Shown: positions 33,501 to 48,422, numbered from the stretch's first letter. The stretch: DNA of 64,000 nucleotides from Haplosporangium gracile (GCA_015499985.1 JAAAUF010000084.1:1-64000); one strand, 5' to 3'. Notes: generated by a model from the sequence alone, not told the origin. A program made the numbers and translations.

Positions 33501-36241
33501 TATCGAGTACCCAACCAGTCTGAACGCACTCTGTCGCATCAAGCAGCGGCACCATGTCCCCGATGTGATCCTGTCTTCGAGATTTGATTTGGATGGCGGC
33601 ATGGATTCCTTTGCCCCAGGAGCAGGAGAGAAACGACGCGGCTCTCTTCATCGACAAAACTCGCAGGACTCTATGAGCTCGACGGGAACAGGAACCTCAG
33701 AGACCAGCCAGGGATATCTGAGTAGACTGCAGCAAAACTACGGTCCGTTCAACGGAGGACGCCAGCGTGCCATGATCGCGACCCACTTTTTGCCCTCGTC
33801 AACTGTCTTTGCTTCGGATCCAGGAAACATTGCTCTCTCACCTGGTGAATTTGATGGTGGTATCGATGGACCATTTGGTCCAGGATCAGGGGACTTGGGA
33901 CGACGAGACAGCTCTACCTCCTCCTCCACGGCGCAGAACTCGAGCACTTTGTTGATGAACCGGTCCAAGGCGCCTCCAGTGAGTACGACTGCTCGTCTTC
34001 AGTCGACAGCATCACAGCTCTGGCAGACTCTGAGCCCCCCTGCAGCCGCTGTGGTCCAGCATGCAGCACATGGACTGGCCAGTCTTCCTGGACTCGTTGT
34101 GGAGACCAGCAGACGCGGCCCTGTGGCGACGGTTCGAAGCCGAACAATGAGCTGGACTGGAGCAAACATCCAGCCCAACTTGCCCAAGCACCACCCTCAC
34201 CTCGCAGGCTCTCGAGATACCCATGGGGATGGCCAAAGTGAGGGTGGATCTACCGCTGCTTCATCCAAGGACAACGGCATCAAGGACTCCGACGCTTCCT
34301 TGGCGGTCCAGCAACAGTTGGCTTCGCAAGGGTCCCTTGTAGTGCCAGAACGCGGTCCAAGTTTTGCCGATATTTACGTCTTTAACCCATTGGGGATGCT
34401 TACTCTCCACCGTTGCTGGGTGAGCAGTGTCCGAACCAAGAAGACATACAACGGTAAGTGAATCTTGGTCATTTTGACTTTGAACAAAAACTCTTACAAA
34501 ACTGTTGTCTGACCTTTGCATTCTTTTCCCAACGTTGGAATTGGTCAATTAGGTCGTGCTGTGGAGACGTCCGACTTGGTGCTGGCACCAGAAGATGTGG
34601 CAGAATGGACGTTGAACCGGTCTGGAGATTGGGCGCCGGTCAAGAGGTCGCTCGCTCTGCCAGCAGGGACCAAAGCAGCGCATCAATACACCAATGGCAA
34701 GGCCAAGAAGAGTGCGTCCCATACTACATCAGGGCATGCCACGTCGCGGTGGCTCGCCCACGCAGAGATTTCGACTTACGACAACGGAATGCATGCTGGA
34801 TGGAAGGGTCAATATCCACTCTTGAACCAGACCCTTGCCGCTCAGGGTTCACTTGCCACGACCGTCACCCTGACGCAACCCCAGCACCTACTTTGGAAGT
34901 CTCCTCAGTTCTCATTCCAGAACTATGTTGGTTCAGTGGACCAAGTCCATCAGGATTTTGTTGAAGGCAAGACGACTGCAGTCAAGACACTCAATCTGCG
35001 TCGCGGTGTGGCGGTTGTAGCAGGAAAGGATCCACGGTCAACAGCTGATGCCTCGAGGGATCTCCAGGACGCTAACAAGCCATGGATCTCGGGCATTGCA
35101 GTCGCTGCAGATGGTCGGGGTGTGCGAGGTCACGGACGAGTCGAGAGCCACGATGGCGACGCTGAGGATCTGTCCGAGAACCTGTCTTCAGCAATGAAGT
35201 CGTACCTGCAGACCCATTCTAGTTCTCCTATCAACCAGAGTCGAATGTCGCCTTCTGTCGGCAGCGTCAGCCCATCATCGCTTCGAGGTGGGAAATCGCT
35301 ATCATTGCGCATGCTCATGTTTAATTGACTCACATGTTTACATAATGTACCACCCCATGCCAAGATAACTAAAAATCTGTGATTTTTGTTTGTTATACTT
35401 GTCCATAGCAGCCACGTTGTCCTTTGAGGATGCGTATCTGATCAGCCTTGGCAATGCTTCAGGCAGCCCCAAGCCGACTTTTTTTGGATCAATGGGCCAA
35501 CCTGCTCAGTACACCCACCAAACATTTTTGTCGACTCCTCCTGCTGAACAAGTGTCTAAATCCAGGAACGGATCAGTGTCGAATGCCAGCCCTTCCCTCT
35601 CTGCCGCCGTTGCTCCTTTGACAGGCTTCGCAAACACCCCTTCTTCGTCGACCTCGCCGATGGTGTCATCGTTCGGTGACTCGTCTTCCCCCTTGAGTGG
35701 TACCACTTCTGGGTCATCGGCACCTAAGCACCATCTGAAGGCTGGATTTGCGCCCTCGGCTCGCTTATCACCCCACCATGCGCAATTAAATGGTCAAGGC
35801 CATACTCCGTCACAGAACCAAGTCAACATGAACAACTCTTTGGGCAAGTCCAATCATTTGGAGGCACCGATCAACGCGATGGCTCAGAGTACGATGATGA
35901 TGTTTTCGCCTGATGGAGACAATGAAGTGGACATGCCCGGAAGCGCGTCGGTGTTTATTGGTCATGTCGGAGGTGGCTCGAAGAGATTGTCACAAGGATG
36001 GTCAAACAAGCGCGGAGGAAACCAGGGTCCTCAGGGGTCAACGCTTCCTCACGGTGGAGTATTCCATCTGGATGACGACGAGGATTTCTTTGGTGGATCG
36101 GATGATATGAACGGTGGCAATGGTCATCATAACGGCCTAACGAATGGACGGTATGACGGAGCAGTTGGTAAGGGTCGTACCGATCTGAGCGACTTTCTCG
36201 AGCAGGATGAGGATGACTATGACGAGGGGTCGTTGATGTGA
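30524..36241 (+). CDS. BCAS3: BCAS3-family WD40/beta-propeller protein
   Basis: Ten exons: 30524-30588, 30709-31005, 31340-31460, 31946-32019, 32165-32318, 32435-32705, 32796-33019, 33130-34453, 34553-35287 and 35409-36241, about 1365 aa. BCAS3 proteins are PROPPIN-related beta-propellers that bind PI3P and, with PHAF1, sit at the phagophore in animals. The match is clear: LLLGYADGMQIWDI, HPITGCKFSPSGRLLLTVSRHGNVFHIHEV, then KLARGITHASVEDIVFNEDETWVAVTTSRGT with HLYAINPFGGTPDVGAHM, and later YVFNPLGMLTLHRCWV. Low-complexity Ser/Gly/His loops interrupt the propeller, and the last 280 residues are disordered with an acidic end. The last acceptor is a TAG-CAG tandem; either AG keeps frame and differs by one Ala. 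Intron 3 is 485 nt. The first donor is a weak GTCAGC, so exon 1 is the least certain part. Confidence 0.9.
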
Positions 36242-36492
36242 GCGTGACAGTCGAACGTAAACATTTGTGGGTGCAAAAACGAACTAGTGTGCCATCAATC
36301 ATGCGCTTGATGGCACCAACGTACCCGACATTTTTTTTTCACTTTTTTTTTGAATTTCTTTTTTTTTTTCTTTTTTTTTTCTTGGGCATTGACATTGGCA
36401 TTTGGCATGCTCGTGCTCTGTGGTTTACATGTGGACGTGTAGTACCACTTTCATCGTCATATCCATCCCGTTTTTTTGTTGGATAAACGAAT

Positions 36493-36498
36493 AATAAA
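36493..36498 (+). terminator. polyadenylation signal of the BCAS3 gene
   Basis: AATAAA lies about 250 bp after the stop at 36241, following a long T-rich stretch (36330-36380). It marks the last recognisable gene-associated element before the 12-kb non-coding stretch. Confidence 0.45.
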
Positions 36499-37976
36499 CA
36501 AAAAAACAGCACACGAGTTGTCCGTTTTATTCAATCAACGTTCAACTTCAAAATACATTGCCGAATTAAAAAAACGTGGAGATGCAAGGGATCCCGACTT
36601 TTGTCTTGTCTTGCTGGTGGTACAACGCAAAGGTGAACACAACCCGTTCCCATCGGAATGAGAGAGTGAAGGAACAGAAGGTGGTCCCTGCATTCCGTAC
36701 ACCGACCGACGGTACATGTCAAAGAAGGGCCCTGTGCTCAACAATATCAGTAACAAGACAAATAACTGTGTATTGAGATACATGAGTCTACATATCGAAG
36801 CTCTGGTCGCATGTGAAGGAGGTTGACTGGGAAGGAAAGAGAAAGATACATGGGTATCGAGTCTGCCGGAGTTGATCGAAACACAGCACCGTGTAAAATG
36901 AAGCTTACCTTCATAGTCTGAAAGGCATAAGTATCTCATTTTAGAGAGGGTTAAGTAAGATCTGAATAATTGTTTTTTTTTTCTCTCCACACATGTTTGG
37001 TTACTTCTGAACATTGTCAGCGGAGACTTTTCACATGCCATTTCTTTTTACGCTCTCTCTCACCTTTGTATCTACCTGTCAATTGTGGTTGTCTCCCCCA
37101 CCCGAGAGAAGATACTCTTTTTGGGAGGCAATTGTTTGTTTTCGTTCTGGTTGTCGTGATAAACAAAATAGCAGATTCATAAGCATCATCGTCTCTTTCA
37201 TAACACTACTATGGGGTCCTCTCAGTTCACATCATGATAGATCGACACCATTTCTTGTCAAGGTGAACAAAATTTTATTCAACATCTATATCTTGTCTCT
37301 TGTTCACTTGCCTTGCCTTGCTTGTGACGATAAGCATAGCGAAATTGTCGTCACCGAGCAGCCAAGACCACTCACTTTACACTTTCACATTCTCAAATAC
37401 ACTCGCCCGAGAGGAAAACTTAAGACCTGGATTGGGTATTGGGCGTAATAACATGGCCCACCCGTCGACACAGAGAGAGACTTATTTACTTGCTTTAAAC
37501 TTAACAACTTTCTCGATTTTCCTATACATTTGACCGAGGAGGTGAGCAGGTAGGTGTCGGTCAAGATCGGGCTGGTTGGTGTCTGTTCCGTCTTCATTCG
37601 ATAACCAAACATAAGACGGGATGCAAGCCTTATGTATGGCCCTTATTTTGTGCATCCGAAATTTGGTTATTTTGCCACATGGAATGTGTATAGTTTGAAT
37701 GTACTCACCTTTTTCCTGCATCTTCTTTCTTACCATCGACTCACAGACAGTCAGACAGAGGTCGGGAAGGTGTGACAGAGAGGTAGAGAGAGAGGGAAGG
37801 GAAACTCTAAGCAAGGCGGGTAGGCGAAAGCACCTCAACAACTTTAGTTTCGCATCATCACACCTTTTTTTTATTTTTTCTTGAAGTGTAGAGAACCTAA
37901 TACTTCGCCATTGCCTGCTTGTTTGCTCTTGCATGACTGCACGCCATTGCTGCCACGTTTTTTTTTTTTTTTTTTT

Positions 37977-38457
37977 NNNNNNNNNNNNNNNNNNNNNNNN
38001 NNNNNNNNNNNNNNNNNNNNNNNNNNNNNNNNNNNNNNNNNNNNNNNNNNNNNNNNNNNNNNNNNNNNNNNNNNNNNNNNNNNNNNNNNNNNNNNNNNNN
38101 NNNNNNNNNNNNNNNNNNNNNNNNNNNNNNNNNNNNNNNNNNNNNNNNNNNNNNNNNNNNNNNNNNNNNNNNNNNNNNNNNNNNNNNNNNNNNNNNNNNN
38201 NNNNNNNNNNNNNNNNNNNNNNNNNNNNNNNNNNNNNNNNNNNNNNNNNNNNNNNNNNNNNNNNNNNNNNNNNNNNNNNNNNNNNNNNNNNNNNNNNNNN
38301 NNNNNNNNNNNNNNNNNNNNNNNNNNNNNNNNNNNNNNNNNNNNNNNNNNNNNNNNNNNNNNNNNNNNNNNNNNNNNNNNNNNNNNNNNNNNNNNNNNNN
38401 NNNNNNNNNNNNNNNNNNNNNNNNNNNNNNNNNNNNNNNNNNNNNNNNNNNNNNNNN
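37977..38457. other. Assembly gap (481 N)
   Basis: A run of N begins directly after a 19-bp poly(T) run (37958-37976), a position where short-read assembly commonly breaks. Long apparent open frames across it are artefacts of translating N. Confidence 0.99.
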
Positions 38458-41400
38458 AGGGCGATAAAAGGGACGGTATGATGCCAAATATTCGATCTAC
38501 GACAAGTGAACATCTCCAAAAAATAGTGGACGGAGTTTGATCAAGATATGGGGTATGTATGTGTGAAGTGAGGGGTAAGAAAGCTTGCATGCGAGCGTGC
38601 GAGCGAGAAAGCGAGAGAACGAGAGATGGTATGAATTGGCAAGTATTGAGACATGGGTTGGGGGGGAGGGAAGACGAAATCAATGAGAGCTGAGATAGAA
38701 AAAAAGTTGTGGGATGTAACACACAGAAGAGAGATCCCAGAAGGTCTGTTCTGCCGTCCGTGCAAAATAGACAAGCTAAACACATTGTACCACGAAAGAG
38801 GAGGCCCGGTTACTATCGCACGCTATGATTCTTGTAGTTGATATCTGATAAGGCCTTTTGCTTTTCTTTTTTTTTTTTTTTTGCGAAAAAGCTCATCTAA
38901 ACCGTCTTCTTATGTCCAGAGAACAATAACAAGAAAAATCATCGTGTATAATAAAGAACAATACACAAAGAATGTTCAAGGCTGTTTAAGATAGCTCATA
39001 GAGCTCATAGTCAATCTCTGGGGCGGAGAAAAGACAGCCTACTATTGTACAACCATCCAACGTACCAACCCCCAATTGTTTTTCCCTCTTCTCTGTTCTC
39101 CCATGGTTCAAAAGTTTCCCGGATTGACCGTGCATGCGAGTCCATCGGCCTATAAAAATAACAAATTGGGCAAAATGCGAAAACAGAAGAGAAAAAAAAG
39201 ATTTTTGAGATGGAAGATACTTTGTTTTTCGAGATGACGAGATCCTCCTCCTCCTCTTCCTCTTTCCCTATCCATTCATCCGTCCTTCCCTTCCAAAAAC
39301 ATACACACCATTGCCCTATGAGTTACTCGAAAAGAACTCTCTTGTTGTTGTTGTCGTTGTTTACCCTTTCAAAGTAACGAAACTCTCTTGCTTCTATACT
39401 TTTCCGGTCGGCTGTTTTGTTCAGTTGTCCGTGGAAGAAAAATAGGGGCAAAGAGGACCTTACTCTATCCATCTCACCCGACTATAGTCGAAAGAGTGCC
39501 CCACGGTAAAACTTCAACAACAGCACTAATAATGTGAAACCCTCTGGCCGGTTGAGGAGCGGGCCGAGAAAACAGAAATCCGATGCGCGTACGCACGCAC
39601 AACGCACACGCGTACAGGTGTATACCTATCTTTTTGCGGAGACAAAACAGAGCCAGCTGCTAAGCAAGGACCACAAAGGAGTTCGACTGCAAATGCAAGG
39701 CGGAAGGAGCAATTGCTTCAAGAATTGGAGGGGCACATATAGGGTACGCACTGCACTGCCGCAAACGCCCATGTCTTAGATGGAAGGAAAGTTATATTGC
39801 ATTTTGTCTCGCAAGCGAGGTCATATACCATACAGGATACCAGGGAGCTGGACAGAGTTATTAACAGAGGGATGCAGCAGAAACCAATATCAATTGGAGC
39901 ATCACTTCATTTTTCTCTTTTGGGGAAGGAGGAGGAGTCAAGAGTGAAGCTGTCAAGGGAAAATGCAATGAGTGACGGGATAGATGAAGAGTCCCAGTGA
40001 AAGCTCTGATACTTTCTATGACATACAACTATCGCTTTAGCATGGTAACCTATGCAGACATCGACGGTTTACTTTTCTGGAGGTGAGATAGAGTGAGCGA
40101 GCGAACGAAAAGTGGGGTAAAAGTGGCAACCTAAAATTGCACAGCCTAGGAAGAAGAATAAAAAAAAAAAAAAGTGGAGATAGACAAAGATAGTTACCTA
40201 CTTTTGAACCTCCTTGATTCCCGATAGCGTTGATCGATGATTAGCCCATTCACCCATATACGCACGAGGTAAGGGGACAGAAGAAGGTAGGGGGTGTTCT
40301 GTTCTCTTGCAGCAGCAGCAGTCTGCAATAGCTCAAGAGGGAAAAGAGCTTGAGAGGGAAAAAAAAAAAAACCTTGGTCGGACAACGTCCACGCCCACCC
40401 AGGTCCTTGATCTTAGTGGCGCAACCTTATTTGTCAGGCCGAATGTCATTCATCCCCTTCAACCTTCAACCTCTTTGCAAAATTCGCTTTTTGTGGAGAA
40501 AGAGTGCACGGAAAGAAACAACAAACAATAATAATCGTGGAAAAAGAATGGGGGAGACGGGGTTCCGTTTTTCCTCCACTCTTTGTCGTTTGAAGATGCT
40601 GTGGACAAGCACAACACCATTGGCCACCCCACACGACTCGTAATTACGATCGAGCCGGCAAGGAGGATTCCCAGCGTCAGGCATCCCGTCCTTGCTTGTT
40701 CGATCGCTTTTTTTTTTTTTTTTTTTGTTGAGATAACGAGACAAAAAAAAATTAATGTGAGTGGCACAATTTCCAAAACGTGGCGCTCAAACCTCTCCCT
40801 CCTGCTAAAAAAAATGCAATTGGGCAGAGAGGGAAGAAGAGAAATGTTATCGGGAAGCCGTAATCATATTTGTACGTTATACATAAACAAATAGCTATCT
40901 CGAATAGCAAAGCATTGCTGGCCTGGCACCTCTTCCTCACCCTCGCCATTCCCTCCCCAATCACATTGCTTTACCACTCACCTAAGGATAGGGAAGTTTT
41001 TCCAACGGTCGAGTTGCAGCTCAACGGGAAGTTACAATCCCATTCCTCGAGACACGCATGAGTACCATGCACCGTGCAAAACGATCTACTTCCTCATCCA
41101 GCCATCTCATTCTCCATTTGATCTGAGCCTGCAAACAACAGGGTATTCAAGAAAGAGTGCAAGAAGAGAGGAGTAGAACAATAAGCATTCACACAGGTCC
41201 CAGAGCAAAACAAAAAAAGAAAAAAAAAAGAAACACACATCGCCATCGATTGATCATTGAACAAAAATTGTGAATGTATGCGTTATTTTTAACTACGTCT
41301 TTGTTATGTTGCTGTAGTTACTGATGCATGGCTGACCGGCAGTTTGTTTTTTTGTTTAGTGTCGTTCTTCCTGCCTCTCTCCTCCTACCGCGGGTAAGGA

Positions 41401-42045
41401 TGCAGCAAAGGCAACATGTCATGCGTGCCTTGCGTCGCCTCATCTTGCCTTTGCCTTGCCCACGTTTACGATTAGATCCCGTGAGAAACCTATGTCCAAC
41501 ACAGAGAGATAGAGAGAGAGAGAGGAAGTAGTAGGGATGCAAGAACAGAGGTGACCACACAAAGGAAAAGTTGCTATTCTTGTGCTTAGAACACGATTGA
41601 CAGGGAGTCAGGTTCATAGGATGTTTTTTTGGTCCGAGTCCTTGACCCATGCTTTTCAGCTTCCTCGTTTTGATTGTCTCCCTTTTGTGCTTTTTAGTAG
41701 AGGTAAGCGCACACTCGCTCCGTTTTTATTCAGATGGCGGGAGCAATGGTGTTGTGGATTGCGCGTAAAAAAAAAAAGGTGGGCGTCGAAGCTAATACCA
41801 CACCGGTCTATATCCTTTTCCTTTTACCTGTGTATCTGTGCATGCGCACACTATAAAAAACACGCACAAACAGACAAATACACAATCGCGATATCTTTCT
41901 CTCCTTCTTTCCTTCCGCCTAATCCTCCTTTCCTTCCTGGTGTACGACATTGAACGCTATTTCGATGCGACCCCCCTATTGCGTTGTTTTAATCGCCAGA
42001 CAGGTGCTTTGGACTAAAAATGATGGCATTTTCGAGGCGTCTTGT

Positions 42046-42069
42046 GTTGTTGTTGTTGTTGTTGTTGTT
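42046..42069 (+). repeat. (GTT)8 microsatellite
   Basis: Eight perfect GTT units in the gene-poor region upstream of the zinc-finger gene; not part of a recognised gene. Confidence 0.9.
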
Positions 42070-45000
42070 CTTGTTTGAGTAAGGTTAACAGGTGCAACCA
42101 TCTCGAATGGAGGGAGATAAACAGCAATCGCGATTACGAGCCCCTCCATTTGTTTGTTTGTGTTTTTGTTGTCCTATGTTTTTACTCTGTGGTCTTGATA
42201 ACGTGGAGGAGACAGAAGGATAAAGGAAGCAGTTGAAAATCAGATGGGGATGGCATACACATTACTTTTGGAGAGTTTTACCGTTGGTCTGGGATCGTAT
42301 TATATGCTCCCCGACGTGTGCTTGAAAATGCCTAATGAGTCCTCGATTTTTCTTTTCCTGTTCAACGCGTACTTTTTCTTCTTACATTCTTCACTGTTGT
42401 TCTTTGTGTTCCCATTCCCCATCTGTCTCGCTTGTGTTCCTATGTCCTCCGCGAAGTTCCGCAACCACAGCAACCGCTTCTGTCAGTGGGGAGAGGATCC
42501 GATCCACAAAAGAAGACACGCAGTTACATTTTTTTTCTTTCAAAAACATATAGTTGTACGCGCGCGTTCATGGTTTTGTCAATTGTAGGCTTGGGTTAAT
42601 TGTGGTGTGTGTAGAGTTTTTTTGGGCCAGATGGTTTATGTTGGTAACATATCATACCCTTCCACATCCTCTTCCTCCACCTCTTGCTTTCTTTCATCCG
42701 CCTCAACTCAACTCCTTCCTCCTTTGCTCTCCCTTTTTAAAGATCGCGTCAGAAAGGACGCTTTTGTTATCTCTTGTTTCTCGCTCCCTTGCCCCCTATT
42801 TCTCGAGCCGGAGTATAAACACGCAATCAGGGGTGTTTTTTTCGATTGTTGGTAGAGATACTTATTTTGTTTTGCGCCCAAACTTCCTCTCGCTCCCTAG
42901 AAAAAGGGAGGGAGCGGCCTTTTGTTTTGTTTTTAAATCAACCCCTTGATTCTCGAGTGATCAAAGAGTCACAAAGAAAAAGAGCTGAGCTCCTGTTTGT
43001 GACCAATGTGTTTGTGAGGAGAGCCTCTCTGCCATAACGCACAAATCACAACGAAATAAACAAATCAACGAAAAGAACGAATGTAAAAGAAAGAAAAAAA
43101 AAGAAGAGATGAACCATTTTTCGAAACCAATCTAGCATTGCAATTTGCAAACGAGAGAGATTATTGTTCTACTTTCCTTACATCAGTACTCCTCCTTACT
43201 TCTTGACTCATTGCGCCAATTATTGTTAATGAGGGGGAGGGCTTGAGCATTTTTTTTTTCTCTATTCCACTCCATGTACTTTGCTGCTCCTTGCGGTGTA
43301 CATTCGTTAATGATGCGCTCTACATCTTCTGAACACTAGCTAGTTACTACCTTGCTCTAAAATGCTCCGATGGTGGCAAGTAACAGCATACATACCATGT
43401 GCACAAATGTGAGTGCATTGCAGAAGCCAGAAAAACTAGATGAGGAGGCGAATCAAACAAGATCACAGGAAAGATAAAGAGAATGCTGCAAAGGGTACCT
43501 GGTTCGAAGATCAAAGAGAAAAAAGAAATCGCTCTCTGTCTTTCTTCTTTGTGTTGATGCTAATATTTGCCGACTATTCCTTGTTCGGATTCTGACTCCA
43601 CCTTCCTTTTTGTACCTCGCCCCTGAAAGGTTAGAAGTCAAAGAACAGGAAGGATGGACTAACAACTCAAATTAGCATGAGCACATGTATCATGGCCGAT
43701 AGGGATACAAACAGAACAATTTACAAAAAAAAAAAAAAAAAAGCGCGTTGTTGCATTGTTGAAGGAGGAGGTAAGAAAAAAAAAGATCCCGTCTCAGTTT
43801 TTTTCCTTGCACTCTTTTGTTTATGATCGGCAACAGCATCATGCCATCTTGAAAGAAAACACAAAGAAAGGATAAAGGATGGTCCACTAACCAATCACAT
43901 CTACCCCATTCGCCCTTCTTTCACTGTCGCAGCCTTTGTTGCGAACAAATAGGAGCATGCCGTTGGAGAAGCGAGCGCTATCGTGTTAATAGATTGGGCG
44001 AACAATAGCAACGAGAAATAAACAGTAGACAGGAAGAAAAAAAGGAGTGAGGAGACCTCATGAATCCTGAACAGCCTGACGATGCTTAGGAGATCAATCT
44101 ATCCTTTTTGAATGTGTCTCCTCTTCTTCTCCACTTGAAAAAGAACTCTCGGTCCTCTTCTGTTTGGTTCCAGACATGGGCAAGATGCAGCAGACAAGTG
44201 GGGGATAGGGTGGGCCATGTGCATATGCAGCAATAAGGAAGGAAAGAAACGGTATACAGTACAATACAGTACAATGCAGCACGTTCTTTTCACTTTGACA
44301 CGACAAAAGCATACATAAGCACAGGCCAGAACGTACTCACGAAAAGGTAAATACCCGACCGCGTTGGCTTGTGCGGTCAGAAAAGATCGTGTTGATCACA
44401 CCATGAATTTTTTTTCATAGGAAACGAATGAGCAAAAAATAAAGTCATCGAAAACGGCAAAGCAACGTCAACGTAAATACGGCATCTCCTTTTTCCTTCT
44501 TTAGGCCATGGCCCTTTTTCTTTGTTGGGGAATATTCAGCTCAATTGACCAAAAAGAAAAGGGAAAGGTCTCAGGAACCACGTTCTTGTTTAAAGGTGAA
44601 CAATGAATCAATGGTGACTGAGCTGGACACCGATGCTCAATGATCAAATCAGTGGTCAATCTCAGGGGGAAAGAAACAACAATCCAAAATAGGGACGGGC
44701 AACCGACATGTCCCTCATTGAGAAAAAAAACCCCGTGCATGCAGAGCGAGCTAAACGCTAAAAGTGAGTTTCAAAACGGAAGGCGAGTATGAAATGTGGA
44801 GGGGGAAAGGAAAGAAAGGGGGAAAGAAAGGAAGGAGGAGGAAGAGGAGAAATAAGAAAAAACAGGCGAGCGGGATTGAATTTGAAGGCATGCTTGTCGA
44901 AGCGGAGCTACGATACTTCGTCTGTCACTTTCCTTGTCATGAACAAGAAAAAGGAAGCGAAGCAGAAGGGAGGGGGGTGAGTTCAAGGAGAGTCACTCCG

Positions 45001-48000
45001 TCCCGAGGCTGTGAACAAACAGGATAGCGACAAGCAAGAAAGTGAATGATGCGAGGATCCTGGGTAGTTTGGATGGAAGGGCCGGTTTGAAATGCATGAG
45101 AAAAAACAATAAATAGTACGCGGCTAGGGAAAAAGGGATACTTCGTACCTGACTTGTGGCTCTATTTTCGCTCGGACTAGGAACAAGGAGGATCGCGAAA
45201 CCCGGCCAACCCGAAGGAGGGAGCGAACGCGTTATTTTTCTTCTTTTTGTTTCTTAGTCTTCTCCTTTTCTTTGCCCTTTTTTCTCCCCTCTCTCCTTTT
45301 TTCCTTGTCTCCTCGTGAAGGAGGCAGGAAGTGAGGTGATAATGATGACAAGGGTACGCTTTCTTCCTAATCCACAAAGAACAAAGAAAAACCACCAGTG
45401 ATAGATGTCATAAGCGCACTTTCACCGGCTTGAAGGGAGAAAGAGGAAGCATACAGTTTGCATAGGAAGCGGCGATAGACAGAAAGCAAGAAAACAACAG
45501 GAGCAAATACCGCTAATGCACAGTTCAGCCCAATCCGTCCTCGATGTCCTATCCTCTTAACCACCATCCATCATCATTGTTCATTTTTTTTTGGGGATAT
45601 GGCCTATGCGCGCATTAACGAAGGGGTCCCCACCCAAAATATATTCCCTTTTGTTTTGTGGCCCTTGGTAGACCCCCGAAAGGAAAAGGAAAAAAAATGG
45701 CGTAGGTCTGTGGATGGGCGTGGACGAATTTGGAGTAAAAAGTCTAGGAAGAGAACGGGCGGATAAAACGGATCGACCCAGGGCAATTTCGTACCCTTTC
45801 CCTATAATTCCAATAAGTCCCGACAGCCAATTAACCAACCAGCCTGTCAACCAGCCCTTTTATTTTGCTGGCATCGTTGCACATCCACACATACATTCAC
45901 ATCTGTTCACACAGACTCAAACCCCAGGCATTCAAGCATTCCTATCCTAGCCTCCGATTTCATGGTGATCCATCTGGCTTTTGGCTGGAAGATTCACATC
46001 CAGGTAGATGCACATTACGCGAAAAATAATAAAATCAGATGGTTTGTTGAGTTATTGTTATTGCTATTTGAACAGGGTCCCTTTTGTCTCCCTTTTGTTC
46101 CCGGATCAGAGTTCTTTGGTCATTTCTTTATTGTTTTCTTTCATCCTGCCTGTTTGTTGTTTGGTGTGACCCCGACCATGCAAATCAATAATGCAAACTC
46201 ATGGGCCTCAACCACCACCCTACATGCAACTGGACCATCCCTTACTTGAGAATCGACGATTGTGCACGGCGTATTTTTTTCTGTAGATTAGCTTAGTATC
46301 ATGCCTGTAGCTTGAGTGTAAAAAGAGACAGGCAAACAAAAAATAAAAAAATGCCCGAGTCTGTTTTCTCTACTGCCCTCTTCTTTCTCTCTCCTCCTGG
46401 TTAACTGTCTATCGGTCTTCTCTTGCGCATTTTTCGGCCAGAGGTAACTCTTTGACCAAAGCCTTGGAATGCTCACCCTTTTATTTCTCTTTGTACTCTT
46501 GTTCTTTTCGCCATCAACCACTCTTTTGTGTCTTTATTCTTTTGACAAGGGAGCGGCTTGTTTGTCATAATTGCCCCACATAAAGTGTGTTATGGTATCG
46601 GGAATGCCTGAAAGAAAGAACATTTGTCACTTTCCAATGGAGAGTAGGGAGACGATGACCTGAACCCAAATAGCAACACGTAAACTAACAAGGTTCCATG
46701 GTTGTTCTTCAATTTGTGCGTGCTCCACATTTCCCTTCCCTTCCAACCCTCCTTTTCCTTTCACATGCTACCAGAAAGAAAGATATTTCTGTCATGTCAA
46801 ATCCTTCCCGCTTGAGTAAAAAAAAAAAAAAAGGACGCGGACCAGGTTCTCCTATGGCATGCATTTATCTGCTTCTTTCCTTATGTTGTCCCCCCCACCC
46901 ACTGTTGTGCACCCTTACCCTTGTGTGTTCTTTGGCCTCTTTTGTGTTGCCGTGTTCGTATCTCTGGGCAGAAATTGTGTTATTTTTGAGTGTGGTGGTA
47001 AGTTGTTTTTTGTCTCTTGTACTTTTTGTAACTAATTCTTTTTTGTCAAGGGGACAATCAAGGGGGAGGTGAGGATCCATTATTACCATTCTGATACACA
47101 TATCCCACACACACACCTACTCATCATTTTCGCCACATACATAAACTGCGCCATTGACCACATATATGAATTACGTTTTCTCGGTGACCCATCGTCTCTT
47201 TGTTGCATTTCTATGTCCACCCGTTCATGTCAGGGAGAAAAGGAGTAGATCTGATTGTGTAAAGCATGGATGAACCTCCCTGTTTGCCTTGTGAAAGAGA
47301 AAAGAAGTTGTGAACTGGTAAGTGGTGTTATAAAGGTGTGTTGTTACAAAGACGTGACACGATATACTGCCTGACTGGCGAATGCCTTTGTGTTAGACCA
47401 ACAAAAAACATCATGACCTCTTCAGGGACCAAAAAGAACAAAACGTGGACGGCCGTTGTTATGATTTGTTGCTTGCTGGGAGAGGGAGGAAATAGGGAAG
47501 TGTAAATAAGTAAGTAAGGCTCATTTGACTTGTTTTGTGGCATTCAATTGAGCACAATAACAGAAAAAAGGATGACGAGAAGAAGAAGGGTTTGTGGGTT
47601 AAGCGATAACGACATCTGTTTGTGTGAGGAGAGAGAAGCGTACTAATGCCGTGTAAACAAGAACGAATGGAGAAGGGAAAAGGGGTAAGATAGGAAGAGA
47701 GACAATTTGATCCTCGGTTTTCCGTTTAGATGGGGTCGGGCCAGGGCCATGTAAAAAATGGATTGTGGAAAAATGAGCTTGTTCCTGAATAGAGTTACCA
47801 TATGGCATGCTTGGCTTTGCCCGTAGTAAAGTGTCAATTGAATTGAGATTAAAATAAAACAAAAAAGGTGGGGGTTGTGTGAGTTTGTATGTGTGTTTTG
47901 TGTGAGAGCGGTATGAGTTTGTATGTGTGTGTGGGAGAAGAGAAGAACAAACAAAAGCAACAGACAAAGAGGGAGAATGATGCGATGCGATGCTAACTGA

Positions 48001-48422
48001 CATACCATATTTTGCGAGTCAAGTCCATATGGACTGCCCTTGTATTGTTGGCAATTGAGTCGATCACGGTTGTTGTTCTCCACGGGGACATTGCCCATGA
48101 GAATAATAAAGTATATATATATAAGTATATACGAGTAAACTAAACGAGTAAACACAATTCCACTGTGTTTGCGCACATACACTCCCTCCTTCCTTGAGCG
48201 AGTTTGCTATCTCTTCGATGTCAATCACACCACTTTTTTGGTATTCAGGTGCACCTTCTTGAGCAAGATAACACTCAATTGAATTGAATACTAATAGAAA
48301 CAATAAATGACATTTCACCGCCTGTAACAATTGTTTTATTCTACCCATCCACATCCCCATGGTTGATGTGTCCTCTATTCGACATAAAGTAACCCTCTTC
48401 CTTCAACAATTTGGATCGATCA

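Noticed and set aside
37482..38785. Long open frames of 180-345 codons on both strands
   Set aside because: They run across the 481-N gap; the translated X residues create false length.
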